Source: Ilumatobacteraceae bacterium
GTDB lineage: Bacteria > Actinomycetota > Acidimicrobiia > Acidimicrobiales > Ilumatobacteraceae
Reading direction: 5' to 3'
Length of the DNA stretch: 7,048 nucleotides
NCBI GenBank assembly: GCA_025456105.1
Contig: JALOLG010000072.1
Coordinates: 1-7,048 of the forward strand
The notes under the pieces are model-generated. The model did not search any database. It was given only the letters and a program-made list of their open reading frames with translations, and had not been told where the DNA came from. This document shows, piece by piece, positions 1 to 5,418 of this stretch; the first letter of the stretch is position 1, and each line of letters begins with the position of its first letter. The position numbers were made by a program, and so were the translations under genes.

Positions 1-33
1 GGCCGGTACCGCGACGAGCGCAGCTGGAGCTGA
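1..33 (+). CDS. Possible C-terminal end of an upstream gene
   Basis: Frame 1 is open from the window edge and ends at TGA (31-33), giving a ten-residue tail GRYRDERSWS. All ten codons have G or C in the third position, as in the confident genes here. A competing frame (starting at base 3, ending at TAG 84-86) would give a Gly/Ser/Thr-rich tail but has several A-ending codons, so it is less likely. The fragment is too short to name a product. Confidence 0.35.
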   Translation, partial: GRYRDERSWS

Positions 34-83
34 GCGGCACGGCCGAGCCGACCTCACCGTCGACGAGCGGGAGCGGCGGCAAC

Positions 84-106
84 TAGCGTCGCGGTGGGGA
101 AAGGAG
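84..106 (+). promoter_or_regulatory. -10 element and Shine-Dalgarno for the PPOX gene
   Basis: TAGCGT at 84-89 fits the TANNNT actinobacterial -10 consensus. A strong Shine-Dalgarno, AAAGGAG (100-106), lies 7 nt before the ATG at 114 and supports that start. No convincing -35 hexamer is seen. Unlike several genes further along, this transcript would have a short leader with an SD. Confidence 0.5.
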
Positions 107-113
107 TTCGGAC

Positions 114-554
114 ATGAGCTCACTGTCGGCACCCGCACAAGCGCTGCTCGGATCGGACGCAGTCGCCCACGTCTGGACCGCGAACCCCGACGGCAGCCCG
201 CAGGTGTCGGTCGTGTGGGTCGTGGTCGAGGACGACGAGATCGTCTTCGGCTGCAGCGGGACGAGCTGCAAGGCCCGCAACCTGCGACGCGACCCGTCGA
301 TCCTGCTGTCGATCGAGGACGTCACCCGCAACGACCACGGGTTCCAGCGGCACCTCGTGATCAGGGGCACGGCGCGCCTGTCGCCCGGGCCCGACCCTGC
401 GCTGATGGACCGCCTGGCGAGCAAGTACCTCGGCCTGCACCGGCACCCGCTCGCGATCCGCGATGCGGCCGACGCGGTCGTGGTCCGTGTGGCGATCGAG
501 CGGATCAGCGGCGTCGGCCCCTGGGTCGCGGCGACTGCCGCGCTCTCGGGCTGA
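114..554 (+). CDS. PPOX-class (F420-dependent type) flavin/deazaflavin split-barrel protein
   Basis: This 146-residue protein has the length and layout of the small PPOX / pyridoxamine-5'-phosphate-oxidase-like split-barrel family, many actinobacterial members of which bind coenzyme F420. Visible marks are the N-terminal strand pair VAHVWTANPDGSPQVSVVWV (residues 17-36), where the NPDG turn is typical. The segment GTSCKARNLRRDPSILLSIED (residues 49-69) is the usual cofactor-phosphate-binding stretch. The end RISGVGPW (130-137) is the characteristic closing strand of the F420-type PPOX group. Members reduce or oxidise small substrates, but the substrate here cannot be read from sequence, and FMN, F420 or heme remain possible ligands. 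No signal peptide is seen, so it should be cytoplasmic. The start is fixed by an AAAGGAG site 7 nt upstream. It converges with the aminotransferase gene, stops 6 nt apart, with no hairpin between them. Confidence 0.85.
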   Translation: MSSLSAPAQALLGSDAVAHVWTANPDGSPQVSVVWVVVEDDEIVFGCSGTSCKARNLRRDPSILLSIEDVTRNDHGFQRHLVIRGTARLSPGPDPALMDRLASKYLGLHRHPLAIRDAADAVVVRVAIERISGVGPWVAATAALSG

Positions 555-560
555 CGGTCG

Positions 561-1925
561 TCAGGCGACGAGCTCGTCGACGAACTCGGCGAACACGTCG
601 GCGTAGCGCATCGCGTCGGCCTCGTCGTGCATCACCGAGATGAGCCACAGCTCGTCGAGGCCCGGCGGCAGCAGGACGCCGCGGTTGATGCCGTGGATCC
701 ACTGCGCGAACGCGAGGCCGAAGTCGGTGGCCTTGTAGTCGCGGTAGTTGCGGACCCGATCGCGCGACCAGGTGATGCAGCCCTTGGCGCCGAACTGGAC
801 GGTGTGGGCCGGGATGCCCGCCCGGTCGATCACGTCCTGGCAGGCGGCCACGAGCCGGCTGTTGCGCGCCACGGTCGCCTCGACGTTCTCGCGCGTGCAG
901 GCCTCGGTGAGGGTGGCCTTGACGGCGGCCATCACGAGGGGGTTCCCGTTGTAGGTGCCGAGGTGCAGCACCTTGCCCTGGGTGATGAGGTCCATGTACT
1001 CGGCCTTGCCGCCGAACGCTCCCACCGGGAAGCCGCCGCCGATCGACTTCGCGAGGCAGACGAGGTCGGGGGTGACGCCGAGCTGCTTGGTGGCGCCGCC
1101 GTACCCGGCCGTGATGCCGGTCTTGACCTCGTCGAAGATGAGCAGCGTGCCGTGCCGCTGCGTGATCTCGCGGACGGCCTCGAGGTAGCCCGGGTCGGGC
1201 AGGCAGATCCCGATGTTCTCCAGCACCGGCTCGACGATGAAGCACGCCACGTCGCCGCCGGCGAGCGCGCGCTCGAGGGCGTCGGGGTCGTTGAAGGGGA
1301 TCACGGTCACGTCGGCGATCGTGCCGGCCGTGATGCCCGCCGACTGCGGCACCGAGTTCGGCGCATCGGCCGGTCCGGCGAGGTCGAGCGGGGGCTTGTT
1401 GGAGATCATCACCTCGTCGTGGTGGCCGTGGTAGCCGCCCTCGACCTTGACGATGCGCTCGCGACCGGTGACACCTCGCGCCAAGCGGATCGCGTCCATC
1501 GTGGCCTCGGTGCCGGAGTTGGTGGGGCGCCACATGGGCAGGCCGTAGCGCTCGGCGAGCAGCTCGCCGAACTCGGCGTTGAGCTCGCACGGCGTGACGT
1601 AGAGCGTGCCCATGTCCATCTGCTGCTCGACCGCGCGGCGGACGGCGGGGTGCATGTGGCCGGCGAAGAGGGCGCCGAAGCCCATGTCGTAGTCGACGTA
1701 CTCGTTGCCGTCGACGTCGATCATGCGCGCACCGGCGGCGCTGCGCACGACGATCGGCCACGGGTCGTAGGCCTGGAAGCTGGAGGGCACGCCGGCGGGC
1801 ATGACCCGGCGGGCTCGCTCGTTGGCCGCCTGCGAACCTCGCGTTCGCTCGCTGTACACCTCCATCTCGCGGGCGGTGATCAGCGCGGCCTTCTGCTGCA
1901 GGTCGGTGGCTTCCGTGGTGCTCAT
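561..1925 (-). CDS. Class III PLP-dependent aminotransferase, HemL (GSA aminomutase)-like
   Basis: This 454-residue fold-type I PLP enzyme is closest in motif order to glutamate-1-semialdehyde 2,1-aminomutase. It shows NSGTEAT (136-142, PLP phosphate), GYHGHHD (164-170), IVEP (230-233), DEVKTG (265-270; D265 should bind the pyridine nitrogen), LAKSIGGGFPVGAFGG with the likely Schiff-base lysine K293, and GTYNGNP (323-329). Where true HemL enzymes have SPVRAF, this protein has SSFQAY (48-53), so the arginine that holds the substrate carboxylate (R32 in Synechococcus numbering, from memory) is Q51. With no heme genes nearby, this favours a paralogue acting on another amino compound, possibly a beta-amino-acid transaminase, and hemL is not assigned. 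The ATG at 1925 is chosen because GGAGA lies 5 nt upstream and a -10 element lies further upstream. An in-frame extension to 2060 would run through that promoter and has low-quality sequence. It is expected to be cytoplasmic. Confidence 0.85.
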   Translation of the reverse strand: MSTTEATDLQQKAALITAREMEVYSERTRGSQAANERARRVMPAGVPSSFQAYDPWPIVVRSAAGARMIDVDGNEYVDYDMGFGALFAGHMHPAVRRAVEQQMDMGTLYVTPCELNAEFGELLAERYGLPMWRPTNSGTEATMDAIRLARGVTGRERIVKVEGGYHGHHDEVMISNKPPLDLAGPADAPNSVPQSAGITAGTIADVTVIPFNDPDALERALAGGDVACFIVEPVLENIGICLPDPGYLEAVREITQRHGTLLIFDEVKTGITAGYGGATKQLGVTPDLVCLAKSIGGGFPVGAFGGKAEYMDLITQGKVLHLGTYNGNPLVMAAVKATLTEACTRENVEATVARNSRLVAACQDVIDRAGIPAHTVQFGAKGCITWSRDRVRNYRDYKATDFGLAFAQWIHGINRGVLLPPGLDELWLISVMHDEADAMRYADVFAEFVDELVA

Positions 1926-1930
1926 GAGGA

Positions 1931-1960
1931 TCTCCAGGTGGGATTCGTGGCCGTAGGCTA
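1931..1960 (-). promoter_or_regulatory. -10 element and Shine-Dalgarno for the aminotransferase
   Basis: On the minus strand, TAGCCT (1960-1955) fits TANNNT, and GGAGA (1935-1931) lies 5 nt before the ATG at 1925. Together they decide the start and exclude the longer N-terminal extension. No clear -35 hexamer is visible. Confidence 0.5.
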
Positions 1961-2060
1961 GCAGGACGACGAATCGCCCCGGCCCGTCGGAGGTTCCGCG
2001 ACGGATCGGCATCGGACGGTGGCGTTCGCCGGGCGACGTGGCAGACTGTCGCTCCCTCAT

Positions 2061-2138
2061 GGTGGGCGTAGCTCAGGTGGTTAGAGCGTCAGGTTGTGGC
2101 CCTGAAGGCCGGGGGTTCAAGTCCCCTCGCTCACCCCA
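2061..2138 (+). tRNA. tRNA-His (anticodon GTG)
   Basis: A full cloverleaf can be drawn. The acceptor stem GTGGGCG (2062-2068) pairs with CGCTCAC (2128-2134), with one G-T pair. The D stem is GCTC/GAGC. The anticodon stem TCAGG/CCTGA holds the loop TTGTGGC, with anticodon GTG at 2096-2098. The T stem GGGGG/CCCCT encloses TTCAAGT. Two identity marks of histidine tRNA are present: a genomic G at -1 (2061) and discriminator C73 (2135), which face each other. CCA is encoded at 2136-2138. CAGACT at 2042-2047 is a weak candidate -10 box. Confidence 0.97.
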
Positions 2139-2186
2139 ATCGCATCCGCGATCGGCCCGGCAGGTGGGGTGCGCCACGGTGCGCCC

Positions 2187-2192
2187 TACACT
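2187..2192 (+). promoter_or_regulatory. Candidate -10 element of tRNA-Lys
   Basis: TACACT (TANNNT) ends 12 nt before the first base of the tRNA-Lys, as expected for a short 5' leader removed by RNase P. Just upstream the 8-mer GGTGCGCC occurs twice with a 10-bp period (2168-2175 and 2178-2185). This suggests the Lys tRNA can be transcribed separately from the His tRNA. Confidence 0.4.
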
Positions 2193-2204
2193 GCCGGGCC
2201 GCAC

Positions 2205-2276
2205 GCGCCTCTAGCTCAACGGCAGAGCAGTGGACTCTTAATCCATTGGTTCAGGGTTCGAATCCCTGGGGGCGCA
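2205..2276 (+). tRNA. tRNA-Lys (anticodon CTT)
   Basis: A full cloverleaf can be drawn. The acceptor stem GCGCCTC (2205-2211) pairs with GGGGCGC (2269-2275), with one T-G pair. The D stem is GCTC/GAGC. The anticodon stem GTGGA/TCCAT holds the loop CTCTTAA, with anticodon CTT at 2237-2239, decoding the lysine codon AAG that predominates in this GC-rich genome. The T stem CAGGG/CCCTG encloses TTCGAAT. The discriminator is A2276. The next bases are CCC, so the 3' CCA is not fully encoded and must be added post-transcriptionally, unlike the adjacent tRNA-His. Confidence 0.97.
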
Positions 2277-2301
2277 CCCGTCAGGCACACCCGCCAGCCC
2301 G

Positions 2302-2754
2302 TCAGTCGTCGGCGGGGTCCGACGGCTGCCCGAGCCACACGCGCAGCGCCTCCAGCCCGTCGCCCTCGCCGAAGCCCGAGAGCGCGTCGTTCGCGATCAG
2401 GTTCAGCTTGCGCCCGTCGCCGGTGCGGATCTTGATCTTCGAGGCGACCACGATCTTGGTGGGCTCGAAGAGCTTGCGGGGATTGTCGTTGTCCACCTTG
2501 AGGTCGGACTCCTTGGCCCCCTCGACGTCGTCGCGCATGATCGACCAGGGCTCGCCCTTGGGCTGCCACCGCAGGCTCACGGGCACCATCACCAGTCGCT
2601 GGGGCGTGACGCCGATCGCGTACATCTGCTGGGTGAACAGCTTGGAGTCGCTCGCCGTGAACATGCCGAGCACCTCCTCCCCCGGCGTGAGCTGATCTCG
2701 GATCAGCCCCGCCAGCCGCTCGTACACCTCACGTTGCGCTTCCGCCATCCCCAT
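2302..2754 (-). CDS. Hypothetical protein, possibly PH-like (YokE/bPH-type) domain
   Basis: This 150-residue protein has no family I can name with certainty. Residues 1-21 look like an amphipathic helix. Then alternating short hydrophobic strands follow (EVLGMFTAS 27-35; YAIGVTPQRLVMVPVSLRW 45-63; the predicted turn and strand around 69-80; KIVVASKIKIRT 100-111; KLNLIA 116-121). A final helix contains LEALRVWLG (134-142). The pattern 'ability to read a reporter residue, then G-V-T-P-Q-R-L-V' resembles bacterial PH-like domains, where a V-T-x-x-R-L strand is common; this is inference. No signal peptide or membrane segment is seen. The acidic tail is SDPADD. I start at the ATG at 2754 because TACCGT ends 7 nt upstream, a leaderless arrangement. 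A GTG at 2763 overlaps that -10 box. It is divergent from the oxygenase gene, 63 nt away. Confidence 0.7.
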   Translation of the reverse strand: MGMAEAQREVYERLAGLIRDQLTPGEEVLGMFTASDSKLFTQQMYAIGVTPQRLVMVPVSLRWQPKGEPWSIMRDDVEGAKESDLKVDNDNPRKLFEPTKIVVASKIKIRTGDGRKLNLIANDALSGFGEGDGLEALRVWLGQPSDPADD

Positions 2755-2761
2755 GAGCGAC

Positions 2762-2767
2762 ACGGTA
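2762..2767 (-). promoter_or_regulatory. -10 element, leaderless promoter of the PH-like gene
   Basis: On the minus strand TACCGT (2767-2762) is followed by 7 nt and then ATG (2754). With transcription starting about 7 nt after the hexamer, the mRNA would begin at or next to the start codon. No Shine-Dalgarno is present. Confidence 0.5.
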
Positions 2768-2805
2768 GGCGATCACCCGGGCGGGGCGCGCCCTCGGACC
2801 GGTGC

Positions 2806-2811
2806 GACAAT
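2806..2811 (+). promoter_or_regulatory. -10 element, leaderless promoter of the PhyH-family gene
   Basis: GACAAT is followed by 6 nt and then ATG (2818), with no Shine-Dalgarno between. The match to TANNNT is imperfect at the first base. The spacing is like that of the other leaderless candidates in the window. The divergent -10 boxes are only 38 nt apart. Confidence 0.4.
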
Positions 2812-2817
2812 CGCGCC

Positions 2818-3618
2818 ATGGGCTCCACCACCGATCACCTCGAGCGGATCGCCCGCGACGGGTACACCATCGTGCCCGACGTGTTCGACGCCGAGCGGGC
2901 GGCTGCGCTGCGCGCCGAGCTCGACCGGCTCGAGGAGGCGCTCGGCATCGTGCCGGCCGGGAACTCCTTCGAAGGCGCTCGCACCTGGCGCATCTACAAC
3001 CTGCTCGCCCACGGCCCGCTGTTCGAGGCGATCCCCGTCGACCCGGTGGTGCTCCCGGTCGTCGCGGGCGTGCTCGACGCAGGCTGCCTGGTGAGCTCGC
3101 TGTCGTCGATCGTCATCGGACCGGGCGAGACCGCCCAGCCGATCCACGCCGACGACCAGGTGATGCCGCTGGCCAAGCCCCACGTGGCCACCGTGTGCAA
3201 CACGATGTGGGCGATCACCGACTTCACCGAGGCGAACGGCGCCACCCGCGTCATCCCCGGCTCGCACCTCGCCGACCACTCCCCGGAGTACGGCGCATCG
3301 TTCGAGTCGATCCCCGCGGAGATGACCGCCGGGAGCGTGCTGGTGTGGCACGGATCGCTGTGGCACGGCGGCGGCGCCAACACCACCGACGAGCGGCGGT
3401 ACGGCATCGCCATGAACTACTGCGCAGGCTGGATCCGCCAGCAGGAGAACCAGCAGCTCGGCCTGCCACTCGAGCTCGTGGCGACGTTCCCGCCACGCCT
3501 GCAGGAGCTGTGCGGCTTCGGCATCTACCGCGGGCTGATCGGCCACATCGACAAGCGCTCGCCCGCCGAGCGGCTGCTGCACGGCACGGCCAGCGCGATC
3601 GTCTGGGACCGGATCTGA
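2818..3618 (+). CDS. Phytanoyl-CoA dioxygenase (PhyH) family Fe(II)/2-oxoglutarate oxygenase
   Basis: This 266-residue protein has the double-stranded beta-helix pattern of the PhyH family, which couples 2-oxoglutarate decarboxylation to hydroxylation of a substrate. It opens with the family's usual stretch RDGYTIVPDVFDAERAAALR (13-32). The iron-binding H-x-D is at QPIHADDQ (H110, D112), and the distal histidine is at SLWHGGGANTT (H183). The arginine that should hold the 2-oxoglutarate carboxylate is R193 or R194. The sequence GATRVIPGSH (141-150) is another common family mark. The iron triad is complete, so the enzyme should be active. The substrate cannot be inferred, since the family also modifies amino acids, natural products and phosphonates. 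The ATG at 2818 is preferred over an upstream in-frame ATG (2734), because the extension overlaps the divergent gene and its promoter. It ends at TGA 3616-3618, facing the MDR gene. Confidence 0.88.
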   Translation: MGSTTDHLERIARDGYTIVPDVFDAERAAALRAELDRLEEALGIVPAGNSFEGARTWRIYNLLAHGPLFEAIPVDPVVLPVVAGVLDAGCLVSSLSSIVIGPGETAQPIHADDQVMPLAKPHVATVCNTMWAITDFTEANGATRVIPGSHLADHSPEYGASFESIPAEMTAGSVLVWHGSLWHGGGANTTDERRYGIAMNYCAGWIRQQENQQLGLPLELVATFPPRLQELCGFGIYRGLIGHIDKRSPAERLLHGTASAIVWDRI

Positions 3619-3682
3619 CACCCGAGTGCGATCGGCGCACGGGGCGCGCCGGTGGCACTCGGGCGGACGGTGGCACTCGGGT
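3619..3682. repeat. Inverted/direct repeat cluster between convergent genes, possible bidirectional terminator
   Basis: The 13-mer GGTGGCACTCGGG occurs twice, at 3651-3663 and 3669-3681, 18 bp apart. Its core GCACTCGGG is the exact reverse complement of CCCGAGTGC at 3621-3629. The arm at 3620-3629 pairs over 10 bp with 3673-3682 (loop 43 nt), or over 9 bp with 3655-3663 (loop 25 nt), so two alternative hairpins share one arm. The element fills the space between two converging stop codons. There is no T tract on either side, so an intrinsic terminator of the standard kind is not shown. Confidence 0.6.
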
Positions 3683-4666
3683 CTAGGGGGTGAGGGCCAC
3701 CTTGCCGGCGACCCGGCGCTCGGCGAGGTCGGTGAGCGCACGGGCGGCCTCGGCCAGCGGATAGGTGGCCGGCTCGACCGGGCGCAGCCGACCGGCCGCG
3801 ATCATCTCCAGGACGGCATCGAGCATCGCCCGGTTCTCGGCCGGGTGCCGACCCGCCCACGCGCCCCAGTCCACCCCGGTGACGCGCCGGTTGCGCAGCA
3901 GCACCTGGTTGGCGGGCAGCTGCGGGATCCCGGCCACGAAGCCGATCACCAGGTACTGGCCGTTCTCGCCGAGCGCACGCAGGCAGCTCTCACCGAGCTC
4001 GCCGCCGATCGGGTCGTAGAGGTGGTCGACGCCGCCCCGCCCGGTGGCTGAGGCGCCCCAGTCCCGCGCCAGCGCCTTGACGTCGTCGGCGGCGGAGTCG
4101 ACGACGACCTCGGCGCCGCGATCGAGGGCCAGTGCGCGCTTGTCGTCGGTCGACGCGGCCGCCATCACGCGCAGGCCGAGCGCGGCGCCGACGTCGACCG
4201 CCGCGAGGCCGACGCCCGACCCGGCGCCGAGCACCAGCAGCGTCTCGCCTGCGGCCACCGCACCGCGGCCGACGAGCGCGAACCACGCCGTCATGTAGCT
4301 CTGCATGAACGTCGCCGCCTGGCCGTCGGTGAGGCTCTCGGGGAGTGTGAGCACCGACCGGTGATCGGCCACCGCCTCGTCGGCGTAGCCGCCCAGGCCG
4401 ACGTTCGCGAACACCCGGTCGCCCACCGCCACGCCCGCGACGTCGGCGCCGACCGCACGCACGCGCCCCACCACCTCCATGCCGGGCACGAACGGCGTCG
4501 GCGGCTTGATCTGGTAGCGGCCCTGCACGAACAGGCCGTCGACGTAGTTCACCCCGCACGCCGTCACGTCGATCAGCACCTGGGTCGGACCCGGCTCGGG
4601 CGTCGGACGCTCCTCGACCACCAGGGCCTCGACGGGCCCGAACTCACGGCACACCACGCAGCGCAC
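3683..4666 (-). CDS. NAD(P)H:quinone oxidoreductase-type MDR family protein (zinc-free)
   Basis: This 327-residue medium-chain dehydrogenase/reductase is of the quinone oxidoreductase (QOR) subgroup, which transfers hydride from NAD(P)H to quinones or to activated alkenes. The N-terminal GroES-like domain includes ACGVNYVDG (36-44) and PFVPGMEVVGRV (58-69, the family's PG-x-E-x-x-G-x-V). The Rossmann domain has VLGAGSGVGLAAV (145-157) where the family has A-x-G-G-V-G. The structural zinc-binding cysteine cluster and catalytic zinc ligands of alcohol dehydrogenases are absent. The start is GTG at 4666, giving the usual opening M-R-x-V-V-C-R-E-F-G. It lies 1 nt after the stop of the DUF2889 gene, with only a weak GAGG about 13 nt upstream, so translation is probably coupled. 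It should be cytoplasmic. The substrate is unknown. Confidence 0.88.
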   Translation of the reverse strand: MRCVVCREFGPVEALVVEERPTPEPGPTQVLIDVTACGVNYVDGLFVQGRYQIKPPTPFVPGMEVVGRVRAVGADVAGVAVGDRVFANVGLGGYADEAVADHRSVLTLPESLTDGQAATFMQSYMTAWFALVGRGAVAAGETLLVLGAGSGVGLAAVDVGAALGLRVMAAASTDDKRALALDRGAEVVVDSAADDVKALARDWGASATGRGGVDHLYDPIGGELGESCLRALGENGQYLVIGFVAGIPQLPANQVLLRNRRVTGVDWGAWAGRHPAENRAMLDAVLEMIAAGRLRPVEPATYPLAEAARALTDLAERRVAGKVALTP

Positions 4667-4667
4667 G

Positions 4668-5354
4668 TCAGCCCCGCATCCTCAGGTTCCACTCCTGCGG
4701 GTCACGGCCGAGCTCGGCGAAGCGCCGCCGCACGAACACCGGCGCCGGCATCGGCGCTCCGGCCTCGAGGGCCTGCACCCACTCACCGTGCTCGTCCCAC
4801 ACGTGGCAGGTGTTGAGGTTGCTCGCCCAGACGGCACGCATCTGCTCGGGCGTCGGTGGCGTGACGCTCTCGTCGCCGGCGAGGCGGCGCTTCATGGTGG
4901 AGGCCCGCATCGACCAGATGCACTGCACGGCCACCGGCGCCATCGCCTGCAGCAGCGCCGTGGTGTGGGTGCAGCCGCGCGGCCCGCCGAACAGCTCGCG
5001 CACCTTGTGCGTGAACCCGCGTGCGATCGACAGACCCACCAGGTTCCCGTAGTGCTCGGTGATCGTCGGGCACTCGTCGTTCGGGTGCATCTCGAAGGCC
5101 ACGTCGACCCCGGCGATCTCGAGCGCCGGGAACGCGATCCGCAGGTCGACCTGCATGTGGTGGATCGTGAGCGGCCGGGGATCGACGTCCTCGTCGAGGT
5201 ACAGCCCCGGCGGCTTCTGGTCGCGGACCGCGCCTCGGATCAGCAGCGTGTCGTCGTCGACGCGGAAGGCGCGCACCCGGTACTCGCGGTCGTGCAGCAC
5301 CTCGAGCCCGTCGGGATCGGGCGCGAGGATCGAGGAGTGGTCGAAGGGATCCAC
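4668..5354 (-). CDS. DUF2889 domain-containing protein
   Basis: This 228-residue protein is recognised as DUF2889 by its layout. An early strand-rich part contains REYRVRAFRVDDDTLLIRGAVRDQKP (23-48, quoted in part by position). IHHMQVDLRIAFPALEIAGV (64-83) follows. Then ECPTI (94-98) and the hallmark LFGGPRGCTHTTALLQAMAP (121-140) occur, where GCTH (127-130) with C95 could form a metal or catalytic site; that is inference. The function of the domain is not known to me. I start at GTG 5354, because TACGCC ends 7 nt upstream as in other leaderless genes here and the residues before it are low quality. The longer frame to 5537 would overlap the divergent GNAT gene. It is the first gene of a two-gene operon with the MDR enzyme (TGA, one base, GTG). 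Confidence 0.8.
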   Translation of the reverse strand: MDPFDHSSILAPDPDGLEVLHDREYRVRAFRVDDDTLLIRGAVRDQKPPGLYLDEDVDPRPLTIHHMQVDLRIAFPALEIAGVDVAFEMHPNDECPTITEHYGNLVGLSIARGFTHKVRELFGGPRGCTHTTALLQAMAPVAVQCIWSMRASTMKRRLAGDESVTPPTPEQMRAVWASNLNTCHVWDEHGEWVQALEAGAPMPAPVFVRRRFAELGRDPQEWNLRMRG

Positions 5355-5361
5355 GCCGACA

Positions 5362-5367
5362 GGCGTA
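5362..5367 (-). promoter_or_regulatory. Candidate -10 element of the DUF2889-MDR operon
   Basis: On the minus strand TACGCC (5367-5362) is followed by 7 nt and then GTG (5354). The last base departs from TANNNT, so this is weaker than the other candidates; the spacing is the same. Confidence 0.35.
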
Positions 5368-5405
5368 GCAGAGCGACCTTCGAGGGCGGGAACCGGTCGG
5401 TCGGA

Positions 5406-5411
5406 TACGTT
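5406..5411 (+). promoter_or_regulatory. -10 element, leaderless promoter of the GNAT operon
   Basis: TACGTT (TANNNT) is followed by exactly 7 nt and then GTG (5419). No Shine-Dalgarno separates them. It supports GTG 5419 as the start and predicts an mRNA starting at or near that codon. Confidence 0.5.
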
Positions 5412-5418
5412 CGGACCT

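Noticed and set aside
555..560. Terminator between the PPOX and aminotransferase stops
   Set aside because: Only 6 nt separate the stops and no hairpin is seen there.
505..1761. Minus-strand frame overlapping the aminotransferase
   Set aside because: It is a shifted reading of the same strand, made largely of Arg, with no motifs.
627..1961. Long plus-strand open frame (444 codons)
   Set aside because: It mirrors the aminotransferase gene, whose PLP motifs are on the minus strand. GC-rich coding DNA leaves antisense frames open.
1926..2060. N-terminal extension of the aminotransferase to ATG 2060
   Set aside because: It would cross the TAGCCT -10 and GGAGA SD that precede ATG 1925, and it has no family similarity.
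2096..2695. Plus-strand open frame crossing both tRNAs
   Set aside because: It contains tRNA-Lys and most of tRNA-His, and then the antisense strand of the PH-like gene.
2734..2817. Upstream in-frame ATG for the PhyH-family protein
   Set aside because: It overlaps the divergent gene start and both -10 boxes; the family's opening sequence begins soon after ATG 2818.
5059..5418. N-terminal extension of the RimJ/RimL-type GNAT
   Set aside because: It runs antisense through the DUF2889 hallmark region; family homology starts at about residue 8 after GTG 5419.
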